This document shows positions 1 to 11,588 of a DNA stretch of 64,000 nt, piece by piece. The position numbers and the translations under genes were made by a program. The DNA is from Nepenthes gracilis (Eukaryota; Streptophyta; Magnoliopsida; Caryophyllales; Nepenthaceae): assembly GCA_033239525.1 (NCBI GenBank), contig BSYO01000033.1:8981501-9045500 (forward strand). The letters run 5' to 3'. The first letter of the stretch is position 1, and every line of letters starts with the position of its first letter. Under the pieces are notes generated by a model, which made no database searches, was not told the origin of the DNA, and worked only from the letters and a program-made list of their open reading frames with translations.

Positions 1-83
1 TCAGCCAATTGAAGAAACACAAAAAAGAAGAGCAAAGTCGAATTTTTTTTGAATTGTTGAAATATATATTTTTTAAAATGTAA

Positions 84-480
84 TATATATATATATATTG
101 AAAAAACAAAGAAAAAAAAAGAAAATGCGAAAAGAGAGAGAGAGAGAGACACAAGAGAGAGAGACAGAGAAAATCGGTGGAAGTCTCCCACCGCCTCCCT
201 CTCCTCTATAAATAGAGGATAGTGAGGCATTAAGGAGGAAGAGCAATCTGCCAAAAGGCAGAGGGAGAAAGGGGAGAAAAGGAGAGGGGGGAAAGAAAAG
301 AGAGAGAGGGAGAAGAAGTGCAGGCAGGAAGGGAGAAGAAGAAAAGACGAAGATAAGATAGGAGAAAGACAGAGAGAGAGAGAGAGAGCAGCGGCGCGAA
401 GCAAGGGGAAAGGAGAAGAAGAAAAATAGAGAAAGAGAGCGCGCAGGTAGACGAAGCGGAGGAGAGAGGAAAAACAAAGA
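84..480 (+). repeat. Purine-rich low-complexity tract with GA microsatellites
   Basis: The plus strand is almost entirely A and G, with several GA runs (near 136-150, 155-170 and 375-390). Open frames on either strand give only repetitive Ser/Leu/Phe or Arg/Glu/Lys peptides, so none is called as a gene. Such tracts occur in plant 5' leaders and LTRs. Confidence 0.8.
206..215 (+). promoter_or_regulatory. TATA-like box
   Basis: CTATAAATAG lies at the start of the purine-rich tract. It would fit a retrotransposon or gene core promoter firing rightward, but no coding region follows it. Confidence 0.3.
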
Positions 481-680
481 GGGGGAAAGTTTGGTGAATG
501 TTTAGGATGCTAGTTTTTGCCCCAAAAATTTAGTATTTTGATATAGTAGGTTCTGCTCAAATCTGTTATTTTGTATATTAAAATCACAACTTAATATGAA
601 ATTTATTCCCAGATCAATTTAGCTCTACCAATTTAATATTGTACGTCTCTTACTCTCATTTATTTTCTGTGTTTTTAGTT

Positions 681-955
681 CTAAGCCTTGAATGGCTGAG
701 TCACCACCGTTTTTATAATTTTATATTTCTGTCATTTAATTCTCGCATTTTATTTACTATCTTTTTTTTTTTATTCTGAACCTTGGATGACTAAGCCACC
801 ACCGCTCTTTTAATTTTAAATTTTTGTCATTTAATTCTGACACTTTATTTACTATCTTTTTATTTTCTAAGCCTTAGACAGTTGAGCCACCTGCTCTATT
901 AATTTTATATTTATATACTTTAATTTTTTATACTTTAATTTTTGTCCTGTCAGAG
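681..955 (+). repeat. Three-copy ~95-bp tandem repeat
   Basis: Units start at 681, 776 and 867. Each opens with a version of 'ctaagcctt.ga..g.tgagccacc' followed by T/A-rich sequence including 'gtcatttaattct' and 'tttatttactatcttttt'. The periods are 95 and 91 bp. The third unit is the most diverged. Confidence 0.75.
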
Positions 956-1239
956 AGCATAACCGCCACAAGCATTTTAATTTTCAACAATTTAAAATTT
1001 CCTTATTTAATATTTTGTATCGTTTAGTTAATTCCATGGCTGTACCAAAACTGTTACGGTCACCTTGATTATCACCAATTTAATATTTTAATTTTCTATC
1101 AATATTTTTGAAATATAAAATAGTTACGAAATTAGTTTCGTGTAGAAAATTAATTTCCTGTGAGTACAATACTCGACCTACCCGAAAAACTACACCAAAC
1201 CCTCATGCAATTGTGAGGTTAAAAAAGAATCATACCTAT

Positions 1240-4200
1240 TGAGGTTCGGTCATGTCACGAGGAGTAATATTCTGCCATTTTTGTCAACAAACTTATGGTA
1301 GCAATAGATGGTGAAACATTACACTTCATGTGAAGTTTTGTTCTAGATGAATTCATAATTGCAACATGTCAGTCAAGTGGGTTGGGTGGTTATGAAAGCC
1401 ATGCCATCAGAGGATAATCATGTCAAGGTTGCCCACTGGCAAGTAGCATCAACAGATGCACCAAGTGGGTCAAGATGGGTAGAGAGGCACTTGAGTTCCC
1501 TAAAGAAGCCTTCATAAAGTATCATCAGATGGGATGCTAGGTGGGACTTCACGTGAAGTCCTGTCCTTGTTGAATCGCAATTCAGCAAGGCAGCTATGTG
1601 GGTTAAATAGTAATGAAAACCATGTCATCAGATATTGGTGTCAATGTTGCCACTAGGCTAATGGCATCAACAGATGCAATTATCCTGTGGCATATTGTGT
1701 GGGATCCTTCTTGTGGGAAATTCATTCTTGCAAAAGTTTTGCCTTGAGGCCTGGACATAACATTCATCAAGATGGTGGACTGGTAATCCATGAGTTCACA
1801 AGACTGCTGTCGGGCCAAGAGAGCCATGAGCTGTTTAGTAACTGAAAGCAAAAGCAGGTTATACAATAAATGGGAGAGTCCACTACCATTGTTATGGGCT
1901 AAACATTGCCAAGAGGAAAGCCGCTAATATTACACAGCGACATTATCACATTGTGGATGCATCCAAAGGAAGGCATCAATGACTGTGAGGAGAAGTAAGT
2001 CCTACAAATGGTGGCACCACAGGGTTTACTCTAGAGACTAGAGGCATGTTTGACCCTTGTGAGAGTATTGTTCATGTGAAGCAGTTGGATGAATCCAACA
2101 TCTCAAGAAAGGCTCACTATTATGATGGGTGGTTGGACATTGTCTAGGGGAATGTCATTCATATTACAAAGGTTGCATCGAAGATCCTTCCAGAGGGAGG
2201 CATAGTCAAGTCCTTGACATAGTCTAGTCCTCCAGATGGAGTCAATACTTGAAGACCTCTTTTGAGACGCAGAGGTTTTATGGACATAATGATGTCGTGA
2301 TGCATTTGAGTTCAAGCATAGTTGATGTTTTCACCTATGGCAAGTAGTTCTCACTAGAGAGAAAAGCCAACATTTTTGCCAAAGGATGGGAAGGATGCGG
2401 TTCAAAGAGGGTGCTAATATCCACAGCTAAGCAAGCAAGCTTGAGAACCACAGGCACCATCATTTTGTGGTAAAAGGAGCTTGAGTCTGTCTTTTTCAAT
2501 GGAGCTTATATTTTCATGGGGTTGAAAGTGATCAATATCTCATTCTAGGCCAAGTCCTAGGGGCCACACAACAAATTTTGTCAATTGTGCATGCTGATTT
2601 TAACAAAGATCTTTGGGACCACTACACCAAGGTAAAGTTGGGGCTTTGAAATCACGATAATGAGTTGCATATATTGTCCAAAGTGTAGGAAGAATTTCCC
2701 AAGTAGAACAAGTTAAAGATCATCTGAACCTCTATACTGTACAATTGAAGATGATAAATCTACGAAGTAGATTCTGCTGAAGATCATCTAAACTACTTTA
2801 CAGAGGTAAGGTTGGGCACAATTCTCACTTTAGAGAATTTGTAAGCGCATGTAAGAATTCTTAAGGTAGTCACCAAGGTAGTGGGACAGAGGTAATCACA
2901 ACCGATGCTCTCAGTGCTAGCAGGCAAGTCAAATAGGAAATCAACCAGACAAGTGAGGGAAGATGTACGTTGCATGAGTCAGGTGTTGACAAGACAAGCA
3001 CTAGATTTATTGCTGGGGGATGGATCTCTAACTTGTACTCAGTGTGCCAATGACTTGATGGACATGGGCATCGACACGAAGATGACATGGGTGGAAGGCA
3101 GTCAGCATGATTGCCGCTCCAGGCAGTCGGCATGACTATCAACATGAAGCGATGACTACCAATTCCAATGACATATTTTCCCAAGCACCAGTGTCAGGTG
3201 GAAAATGGCAACATTACCAAGTAAGCTATTGTGGAATATAGCTAAGACATTTTAATGTATATTCCTGAAAATCCATAAAAAGCCTAATATCCGCTACAGG
3301 GGAAAGTTGGCATTCTAACTCTCCATCACCCCAAGGGATGGCGTAGTGCAATAAGGCACAATATATAACCTACGTGAGCTACCATGTGAAGAGAGATGGG
3401 CTCTAGGATATATCACAAGACAATCTAGAGTTTCTATGAGGCCAAGTGCCAAATGGACACTGTGCAATGAGGGCTAAAGGGCTCGGTGTAACAGATAGTG
3501 TTGAGGAGGAGATTTGGAAACTCGGTGATATTTGGGACAATATCATATGTTATACTTCAGGGGATAGCATACCAAGCAAGAAGCAAGCTAGGAGCATCAA
3601 GCAAACTAGATGCACACAAATCAACAAGCACAAAATGGGACAACATCATACTAGATGGGATCAAACGAAAGGTTACCACATATACTACTTGTTGTGATAC
3701 AGGCTAGTTCATGCAAACATGCTCGAGTGACTAAGATACATCACAAAGTGGGTTGCTTTTCACGAGTGTTAGAACTACTACATGACATAGGGCTTAAATA
3801 GTAAGTCGTGAACAAATGGTGTACACAGATGGAATCGTATTTTCTAGTGATGGATAGATGCAAGTGTTTCATGTGATGCAATGCTATATATTGATCCTAT
3901 GTGTACAAGCATTGAGTAAGGAATGACAAACTTATTGATGGGACTGGCTACGGATCAATAGTAAGCATGATGCTGTGAACCAATCAATATACGACCAATA
4001 GGTTAACTAAGAGGTGTATAAGCCTCAAAACTGAGGTAAATGAATGGGAACTTGTTGAGAGAGGTTCGACTTGCTAGTCTCATATGACCAGATATTAGAA
4101 ATGTGATTATTGGGTCCTAGAGTTGAGAAAAATTGGCCTTTACTTGAAAAGGTCTCTGCAACGCATCTTTGATCTCTACTACATCAAAGTAAGATTGGCA

Positions 4201-4976
4201 TGGTGCGAGTGTTTATTGTCCACTTTTCAGACTATCATCACATCAAAGTCCACCACAAAACAATAAAATCATTAGCAATCACAAACTAAAGTGGACTACA
4301 AGGGAATTTCATTTATGTTCATGCTTAGTGAACAAGGAATCAAAACCCATCACTTATGCTGGTTCATTAGCAGCATTGCAAGTGAAAAAACATGAAACAA
4401 TTACCTACAAATATATAAAATAAAGGAAACCTAGTCCATTGATATAAGTACGTGTTCGCTCATTTGCTAGGTTATAATGTATTTGTTTATCACTTCCTTG
4501 GAATACATTATGCCTGCATGGACAAACAGACCCATCAAACTTAGTAGAATATCCAGTTAACTGGTATGCACAAATGCCCCAATATCAAACTATTAGTCCT
4601 CCTTTTTACACTTCTACTCATGCTAGCAATACTGGGGTTGAAGGAAACAAACTTGGAACTCTACCACTTTAGAGGAGGACAACCAATTATTCACAAGCTA
4701 AGAAGTACGAAATAAAGCTTGCACAACTACTACAGCAAGACATCAATATAGAGGACAATATTCATCTGAAAATTAGGACACTACACATTTGGGACAAGTT
4801 CACTAAAATTCATAGTTTTTCATAGGTAAAAGAATATAATTTATCAAACATTTGTATTTTACACAAATTAGAAATCAATACTCCACTTGCACCAACCAAT
4901 TGCCACAAGATATATAGTTATAACCAAGGATCCTAAAGCAATTTGCAAAAGGAAAAAGAGGGAAGGCATTCTAAAA
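1240..4976. other. Gene-free stretch, unidentified repetitive DNA
   Basis: Only short open frames occur on either strand, and none resembles a protein family I know. Recurrent phrases such as 'aggtaa.gttggg' (near 2628, 2803 and 4187) suggest old transposon-derived sequence. Frames at 2870-3184 and 3446-3707 were examined and not called. Confidence 0.5.
1323..1678. repeat. Imperfect ~223-bp direct repeat
   Basis: The segment 1323-1460 recurs at 1546-1678. Both start with acttca.gtgaagt, share 'atgaaa.ccatg.catcaga' and end with 'catcaacagatgca'. This looks like a decayed internal repeat of an unknown element. Confidence 0.6.
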
Positions 4977-5057
4977 AAGTGATTGTTACCGTTGATGAGA
5001 GAGAGAGAGAGAGAGAGAGAACAAAAAATAAATACATAGTCAAGGTAACAATCACTT
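4977..5057. repeat. Perfect 14-bp inverted repeat around a (GA)12 microsatellite
   Basis: AAGTGATTGTTACC at 4977-4990 is the exact reverse complement of 5044-5057. Between the arms are twelve GA units (4997-5020) and an A-rich spacer. It could fold as a hairpin. It may be a small foldback element or a chance duplication beside a microsatellite. Confidence 0.75.
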
Positions 5058-6760
5058 GACTATGGCGTTGTCTCATGATAAAAAGGAGAACCAATCAACC
5101 AAGCACCTAACTATAATTCACCAAAGAGAGTTGTCTAATGATATGGGGTACAGCTAGAGTAGAAAGAGCAAGATCAAGGCAAGACAAGCAAACATAGGAA
5201 GTTATTCAAACAAAATTTAAAAATAGAATTAGGGGATAAACTACTTAGCAAAGTTTTAACATCCACAAAGCCACAATATGCACAAAAAATATACAACAAA
5301 ATAGAAAAAAAGAAAGAACAAACAAGAGATATGACAACATTCTCACACAAAGATTGAATATTAAGAAAACAAATACAGTGCTAGGCAAGTAATGAATCTT
5401 TGCCATCTGCAACCCCCCCCTCTTTTTGGTCAAGTGGTTCTCTCTCTTCGATTGATCTTGACTGGAAATATGTAATATTTGTTTATCTTATTTCAACCTC
5501 ATGTTTTGACCAATTTTAGTAATTATGAAGTAGCCCAAATATTTATTTAATTTTTGCCAAATATCCCATTTTCGGTTTTCAAAATTAAAAAAAAAAAAAA
5601 TTAGCCAAAAGTGTCCTTAAGGTGTCCTAAATGTGACCAATGGTCTCTCTAGCGTGTCCAAAATATGTCTAGAGCATCGAAGTTTGGTACATTTGAGCCA
5701 CCAACATGTCACAACATGGGAGTTAGTGCCTCTTGACTTGCAGGTGTTTAATTTATCTCAAGTTGTTGTTTCATCACTTATTTTGCTGCATAAATCATGC
5801 TTTAACCTCTTAGTCTTACTTGAAAATGCTAATCTCAAGTACAAGATATTGATTGATTTTCATCTAAAGGACTTTAGTAAGTATGGACCAAATGACAATA
5901 TATGACATAATTAACTCACTAGAAAACGAAACAGAAGATAAAGGTTATCTCATTTTTCAAAACAACTATTTTCACCACATCACTCAAGCCACATTTCCCC
6001 TACTTCAAAATGTTGATTTAATATAAGGTCAATCATTAGAAAAATGAGATTTATTAACTTCTACAGCTAATAGCTAAAACAAGCAACATTAGGAGTTAAA
6101 TTATGTAAATAATAAGAAAACTTGAAAGTCGAAGGAGAAAAAGAAAGACCAAGCTTTAAAGGAAACTTGCAACCAATCCACAACTCCTTGAATTAGACAT
6201 TGTATGGCTCTATATACCAACCACAAGAAACCTAAGGAAATAAAACCAAAATGAGAAAAAGGTTCGCAGTCCATGCCTACACACACAAGGGGCCAGGGCA
6301 ATTGGATAACAATAATGCAAAAATACATATACAATACTTTCCATTGGCCTTAACCCAAATTACGGTATGTATAAAGTATAAACACATCCACCGAATCAAA
6401 ATCCAGAGACTTAAGTCAACAGAAATAAAATTATATTATTCTATTCAAATTTTCAGTTAAATGGTATGGCAAAGGCAGTTTCTTCAATTCTTGTCGAATT
6501 CAAGAAACTCATTATTAATTATATTTATAAGAATGTTACTTCAAAAGATGACTTGACATTTTTTATCCTTGAATTCCTCCCATCATAGCCTTACTCAAAC
6601 AAAGTTTTACCAGATAATACCCATTTCAATTTCAAAGTAAATAAGGCCAGAATGAAGAGTTGCTAGGTTCAAGTGTATATAAAAATCTTACTTTACTGGA
6701 AATAATTGAGGAAATCACAGTTATATATTAAGACAGGACCATGATCCATATACTACTAAC
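5058..6760. other. Gene-free stretch downstream of the last visible importin exon
   Basis: AT-rich sequence with short open frames only. I looked on the minus strand for the expected next importin alpha exons (ARM repeats 6-10 and the acidic tail) and found none, so this is either the start of a very long intron or flanking DNA of a truncated gene. Confidence 0.5.
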
Positions 6761-8885
6761 CTGAGTCTGACTATCATCACCAGTCACAATATTTCCAACA
6801 GTGCGCAGAGCAGGAACGAGCACAGATGGAGATGGATGACTGAAGTAAAAATTTTACTGGTTAGCCAGAGGTCCCATATCATATGACATGACAATGAGAT
6901 ACTAAACACAAGAAAAGCCAACAAATAACTCATTAGAGATCATATGCCGATTACAGTACTCACAGTAGCAGCTCAACAAGCCTAGGGCAAACCCCTGCCT
7001 CAATGACAGCCTGAATCTTGTCATTGGTACCATCAGAAAGATATGACAATCCCCAGCAAGCATCAGTAAGGATTTCCTCATCATTTGAATGAATGAGCCG
7101 CGCAAGAGTTGGAAGTGAAGGTTTTGTCTGCACAACAAAACAATTTGCTGAATACATATGATTAACCATGTGAATGAAGTCATGTGAACATAGCAATGCC
7201 AACCACTTGATAGAATTACATTTCAAACCTGCTCAAATGATGGCTGTGGTTTGCCTCTGCAGAAGTTTGATAAAGTCCAAGTAGCATTTCTCAACATAGA
7301 TAGCTTAGAATGTTCGTTAAATTGAGCCAATAACGGTGTCAAAGCCCCATGAGCAAGAACAAGATCCCGACATTTTGGGGAGTCACCAGCAATGTTTCCC
7401 AATGCCCAGACAGCCTTCATTTAACAGTTTTAACATTAATCATAAAATAGCATCAAACAAGAGGTTGAAAGGAAAATAGGATGGGGGGAGAAAATTGCAA
7501 GCAGCTAGGATGCAAGTTTTATTTGGTCCCAGTGATAGTGGTATTCTGGATGATATACAAAAAATATCATTTAGTTAAACATAACACTATTATGTGCAGG
7601 GCATATTCACCTGTTCACGAACATCATCACTCAGAGAAGCAAGGAGTTCTATAAAAATAGGAATAGCTCCATGATCAATCACAACCTTGGTGTTCTCTGA
7701 TGTCCCAGAAGCAATATTCGTAAGAGCCCAAGCAGCTTCAAACTAAAACAAATCAAAATAGGAGATATTAACCATCATAACACCTAATCAAAGAAACTAA
7801 TTGCAATAGAGATGTTAAACAAAAACAAACCTGAATTTGCGGGAAATCATTCCTTCCAAGGAACTCAACAAAGCGAGGAACAACACCAGATTGTACAACT
7901 TCCTCAATAGGAGGACTACGTTCTGCGAAGATTAACGGGTCAAGCTCATCTCTCAGGGCAAATTTAGCTCCAGAGGATATGTGAGTGATTTTTTGTGAAG
8001 CAAATGTAGTTGTAGTGAAGAGAATATTTACTTGATCTTCAGCATACTTCTATAATTAGAGGCTTTGTTCACTCTTTTCCTTGCCAACCTCATATAGGGA
8101 TTTTAAGGAGTTGTTATATTCACTCTTCTTCTACACTAATACCAACTGGAATTCATCAAAGATTCCAGTATTCAAGGTTGGTATTGCACTTCAATTGTAT
8201 TAATATAGGCATCTTTATGCGAGGTGAAAATGCTGACCAGAAAACAATAGTCATAATTGGACTTCAGTTTCTAGCTGCTCAAGTAAAGCGGCTTTGATAT
8301 CCATTTGCAAGAACTAAAACCCCAGATTCCACATGGCGGACATTTTCAAACTTTCCGCTTTGAAAATAAAAGCACACGAATAAATAAAAGTAGGACCAGA
8401 ACCTATAGAAAGAAGCTTCCGAAAATGAGTAATAGCTTCAAGTTGAGCGTCAGGAATATCTGAGTAAACACCGGCAACCATCGACGGCAGACTGTCTATC
8501 TGCATGTTATGAAACATAATAAACATAAAAAATCCTTCACAAACTAAATCATTCAATCAAGACAGCACGAAATACCCTAATTGTCGATTAATTGATAATG
8601 ACAATAAACTGATTAAGATCGAAAGACCACATATCCAAGAGAGAGGGACTAATCATGGATATGAAAAGCAACCTTTTTGTCGAAATCAGAGGGACTAGAC
8701 ACAGTAAGGAATTGCTGGGCGTTCTGAAGGCCTTCACGACGCTTCTTCTGCAAGCTCTCTTCTCTTCGATTCTTTCTAATCTCCACCATATTGTCCTCTC
8801 TCCTTCTTCGGCCATCCTCTGCATCGACGGCCACCTTGTAACGGCTTCGGCGTACCTCAGTCCTCGCGCTTGGCCTCAGCGACAT
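6761..8885 (-). CDS. IMPA: Importin subunit alpha, 5' portion (seven exons)
   Basis: Importin alpha binds nuclear localisation signals and importin beta and carries cargo into the nucleus. Seven exons read in order on the minus strand: 8673-8885, 8403-8499, 7831-7922, 7611-7742, 7229-7414, 6964-7127 and 6761-6839. All visible junctions are GT-AG and the phases join without a stop, giving 321 codons. Exon 1 begins [20 protein letters not shown] and forms the basic importin-beta-binding domain (roughly residues 1-70, with RRRRED and KKRRE clusters). The following exons encode armadillo repeats with family phrases such as [49 protein letters not shown] and [19 protein letters not shown]. The frame ends at GDDSQTQ followed by a GT donor. 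Plant family members are about 530 residues, so roughly the last 200 are missing from the window. The start is the first ATG before the conserved N-terminus. A Tat-type retrotransposon LTR ends about 830 bp upstream of the ATG. Confidence 0.93.
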
Positions 8886-9711
8886 GGTCGGAGTTTCTAG
8901 ATCGATTGATGAGGAAACGGGAAAATAACACGGATTGCAAAGGAGAGAGACGAAGGTTCAGAAGAAGCAGAGGAGAGTAGAAGCAGAAAAGGAATACTTG
9001 GAATTAAAACAAAGACGTGGCTTGCAATCAAAATTACATCGGACTACGGGGTTTACAATTACAGCAATAATGAGGTAAAATTATAAGAATTATTATTGTA
9101 AAATTTAGTTAGCATAAAACAGAGAATAATAAAAAATGCATAAAATTTAGGTTTAACTAGATTGAATTTGAACAAAAAAAAAATTTAACAAATGGAGTAT
9201 AAGGTGGTTTAATATTGGTCGGTTATAAATATCAGTCGAGTTAGTGATAATAATGTTATAAATTGGAGAAAAAATATAAGAAAAACAATAGAGAAAAGAT
9301 GTTGAAAAAACAAAGAGGAAGAAAAGATTGGGTAACAAATTTTAAGTGAGTAATTTTTAAATCTTTTTATTATTCCATGATTTTATATATCTCTATAATC
9401 CCAAATGATTGATTGTTTGAGTCAAATATTTATCATATGGTTAAATTTGACAGAAATTTAAAAATGATAAAAAGATAGAGGTTTAAGAAAATTTTATAAA
9501 ATTAATGATCAATTTAAAATTATTGATTCATAATTTCAATTCTAATAATTCTATAATAATTATATATAATGATTATGATAAGTTGTTTATGTCAAAAATT
9601 CATAAACAATTCAAATTTGAGCAAAATTGAAAATCGGGCATCGTGGAGGCAAAATAGGGGCTCAAGTTTGCTCTCAGTGTGCTTGAGCTCTTTTTGCAAT
9701 CTAGGGGAACG
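8886..9711. other. Importin alpha upstream region, AT-rich
   Basis: About 830 bp separate the importin ATG from the retrotransposon. The part next to the gene (8886-9000) is GA-rich and probably holds the 5' UTR. From 9050 to 9600 the DNA is strongly A/T-rich with no coding sequence. I could not identify a confident TATA box. Confidence 0.5.
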
Positions 9712-9716
9712 GCTCT
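9712..9716. repeat. Target-site duplication, left (gctct)
   Basis: Five bases before the TG of the left LTR. They match gctcc after the right LTR at four of five positions, the size expected for gypsy integrases. Confidence 0.7.
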
Positions 9717-10613
9717 TGTTATGTCCCAGATTCTCAGTTGTCATACGGATTAAGAAAATTTTTGAATTTTTAGCCGTTCTAAAGCGTTCGTGGAGGGATC
9801 CAGTCTACGTCTCTGTTAACCTGAGACCTGCACAACACAATCAATGAATAAGTGGTTAGAGATTCGGCGGGATTTCTCCTACTAAAGCCACTTCGACGCT
9901 CAAGTCAGTAAATTTCCGCAATGAACAGAAATTGGGCGCACGCTAAGAGGTACGCGGAGGTATGCTGTAAATGCATGGATGGTACGTGTTTGTTTATGTG
10001 ATAGAGAATAATAAGCGGGTGGTGAGAGGCCTGACTCCCTAGGTGCACCGCTGCGGGTGGCAAGAGGCATGGCTCCCTAGGTGCACCGCTACGAGTAGCT
10101 GACTTCCTGTCGCCTGAGTAGGCTCAAGAGTTTGGATCCGAAGGATAGTTGGTAAGCTTAAGGCTTGCGACACTAAGTCGGTTATCTCGGATCTGATCCC
10201 CCATTCTCTTCGTTGAAGAAGAGAGATTTTATAGGTCCCCTAATGATGGGCCTTTGGGCACGAGAACTCCTGTTGCTGGGGTTCGTTGGCCGCTGCTTGC
10301 TGTCGATGGTTGCCGGTGTGTCGACTGTCGTTTTACGGTGGAAGACAAACTACCGAGTGTTGCCGGCCATGCTTGGTCTCCCCCTTGAGCTGGGATTAGC
10401 GGGTTGCCTGTGGGCGGCCGCTTGAATCGCAGATGGTAGCATTGACTATTTCTCCATTGGCTAGCTTCTCCTACTCTTTTACCATCTTTCGGCAGCCGTA
10501 TTAATGAGTTGTAGGAGGCGCTCGTTGGCTGTTGACGGTGGGCTGCCACGTAGGCATCCCGTGTAGTTGGGCTGGGCTTCGGATCTTCTTGGGCTTTAAC
10601 ATTGGACCCAACA
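9717..10613 (-). repeat. 3' LTR of the first Tat element (897 bp)
   Basis: Aligns along its length with 21746-22602; both end in ggacccaaca on the plus strand. It contains a minus-strand TATA box CTATAAAA (10227-10234). It is 40 bp longer than its partner because a 38-bp segment around 10024-10098 is tandemly duplicated here and single in the other LTR. Open frames inside the LTR are not called. Confidence 0.93.
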
Positions 10614-10624
10614 CTAGCTCCCTA
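10614..10624 (-). promoter_or_regulatory. Polypurine tract of the first Tat element
   Basis: The minus strand reads AGGGAGCTAG immediately before the 3' LTR. The second Tat element has the related GGGGGCTAG in the same place (37291-37300), which supports the call. Confidence 0.6.
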
Positions 10625-10840
10625 TACCTGAGCTGACCAGTGGTCATGCCCTGGCATGTCCCTTGGGTACAATCCGTGGTCCGCTGGTTTCCCTCGAGAT
10701 GCTCCAACACTTGTCGTCTTCTGGGTTCGCGCCTTCCCCAGGCATCCGCGCAGGCCTTTCTGATGCTGCAGCTATCCAGTGCCTGGATTGGGAGAATTTG
10801 CATGCTTGGGGTTGCGTCTGATTTGAAGGCTTTTCCTATT

Positions 10841-11588
10841 CTATAAAAGACGTCCGCCGGGAAGCATGCCTCGCCGAGCATGAGAAGGATGCCTGTTTCA
10901 CTCAAAAATAGGAGGGCTCCTTAGTGAGTGTAGTGCATCCTTTGGCTGTCTTTGAGGGAGTAATGAGAAGGTTTTGGCTTGCTCCACCTTCGATGGGGAT
11001 CTGCGAAGGAGTTGGATGGACTAGTTAGAGATTCGAAATTCTTGGAGAAGACCGCCTTCACACCCTCGATGCGGTCGATTCCTCATGCCAATGAGGGTGG
11101 CTCGGCCACTTTGCTGTTGTCACATGCTTCCCCTCCATGGTGCGACTCGTCTAGAGCGCTATGGGATCGAGGCGGAACTTTCATGGGGATGTTTCCTGCC
11201 GATGAAGTGCGTCGCTCGCGGTTTCCACTTCACTTGGCTCGTGCGCGGGCCGTGTAGGAGGAAGAGAGGAGAGCCTTGGGTGAGGAACTGCAGGGTTTTC
11301 CCTTTTGGTCCCTGCGGAGGCTCCTAAGCTGGGTGCTGGTTTTGCCTCGGTGGATAACACTAGGACCATCTCTACCGTGGGCTGGCCAACACGCGATTGC
11401 CCCCTGGTGGCTTGTTGGGTAACCAGCGATGATACCGTGATGATCTCATGTAGATCACGCTTCCCAAGCTCACTGGGCATCCGGTGCAGTCACGTGGGGC
11501 CTAGACCCCGTGCCGTATCTCCTTTTCCTTTCTTGTTCCTTTGTTACTGCAAATCTTGTACTTTGTAAGGAAAGCCTTGATTAATAAA
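10841..11588 (+). other. Putative antisense transcription unit A in the first Tat element
   Basis: CTATAAAAG at 10841-10849 is followed about 735 bp later by AATAAA at 11583-11588, itself preceded by 'tgcaaatcttgtactttgtaa'. The coding content is unclear. Plus-strand frames at 10979-11257 and 11085-11327 are open but match no family I know. The second Tat element has CTATAAAT (37473-37480) at a similar distance from its 3' LTR and a similar 'ttgcaagttttgttgtacgtcataaaa' phrase near 38100. Transcription is inferred from signals only. Confidence 0.35.

Larger units (their letters stand above)
1..1240. repeat. Possible solo LTR or LTR fragment (weak)
   Basis: This stretch combines a TATA-like box, a long purine-rich tract, a T/A-rich tandem-repeat block and, near 1157-1195, the phrase cctgtgagtacaatactcg. 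That phrase resembles the 'ccctgtggattcgac' motif I associate with the ends of Athila-type gypsy LTRs. There is no second copy in the window, no PBS and no clear TG/CA pair, so the assignment is an inference from composition and one motif. No gene is recognisable here. Confidence 0.25.

Noticed and set aside
73..477. 134-codon minus-strand frame
   Set aside because: Only a by-product of the purine-rich tract; repetitive Ser/Leu/Phe peptide.
1603..3184. Several 60-104 codon frames on both strands
   Set aside because: No family resemblance, no splice or promoter context, and they lie in decayed repeats.
5245..5433. Hydrophobic 62-codon minus-strand frame
   Set aside because: Arises from A/T-rich sequence; no partner exons or conserved motif.
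10229..11568. Overlapping 60-134 codon frames on both strands in and next to the LTR
   Set aside because: High GC content makes open frames likely by chance; none is shared with the other LTR or the second element.
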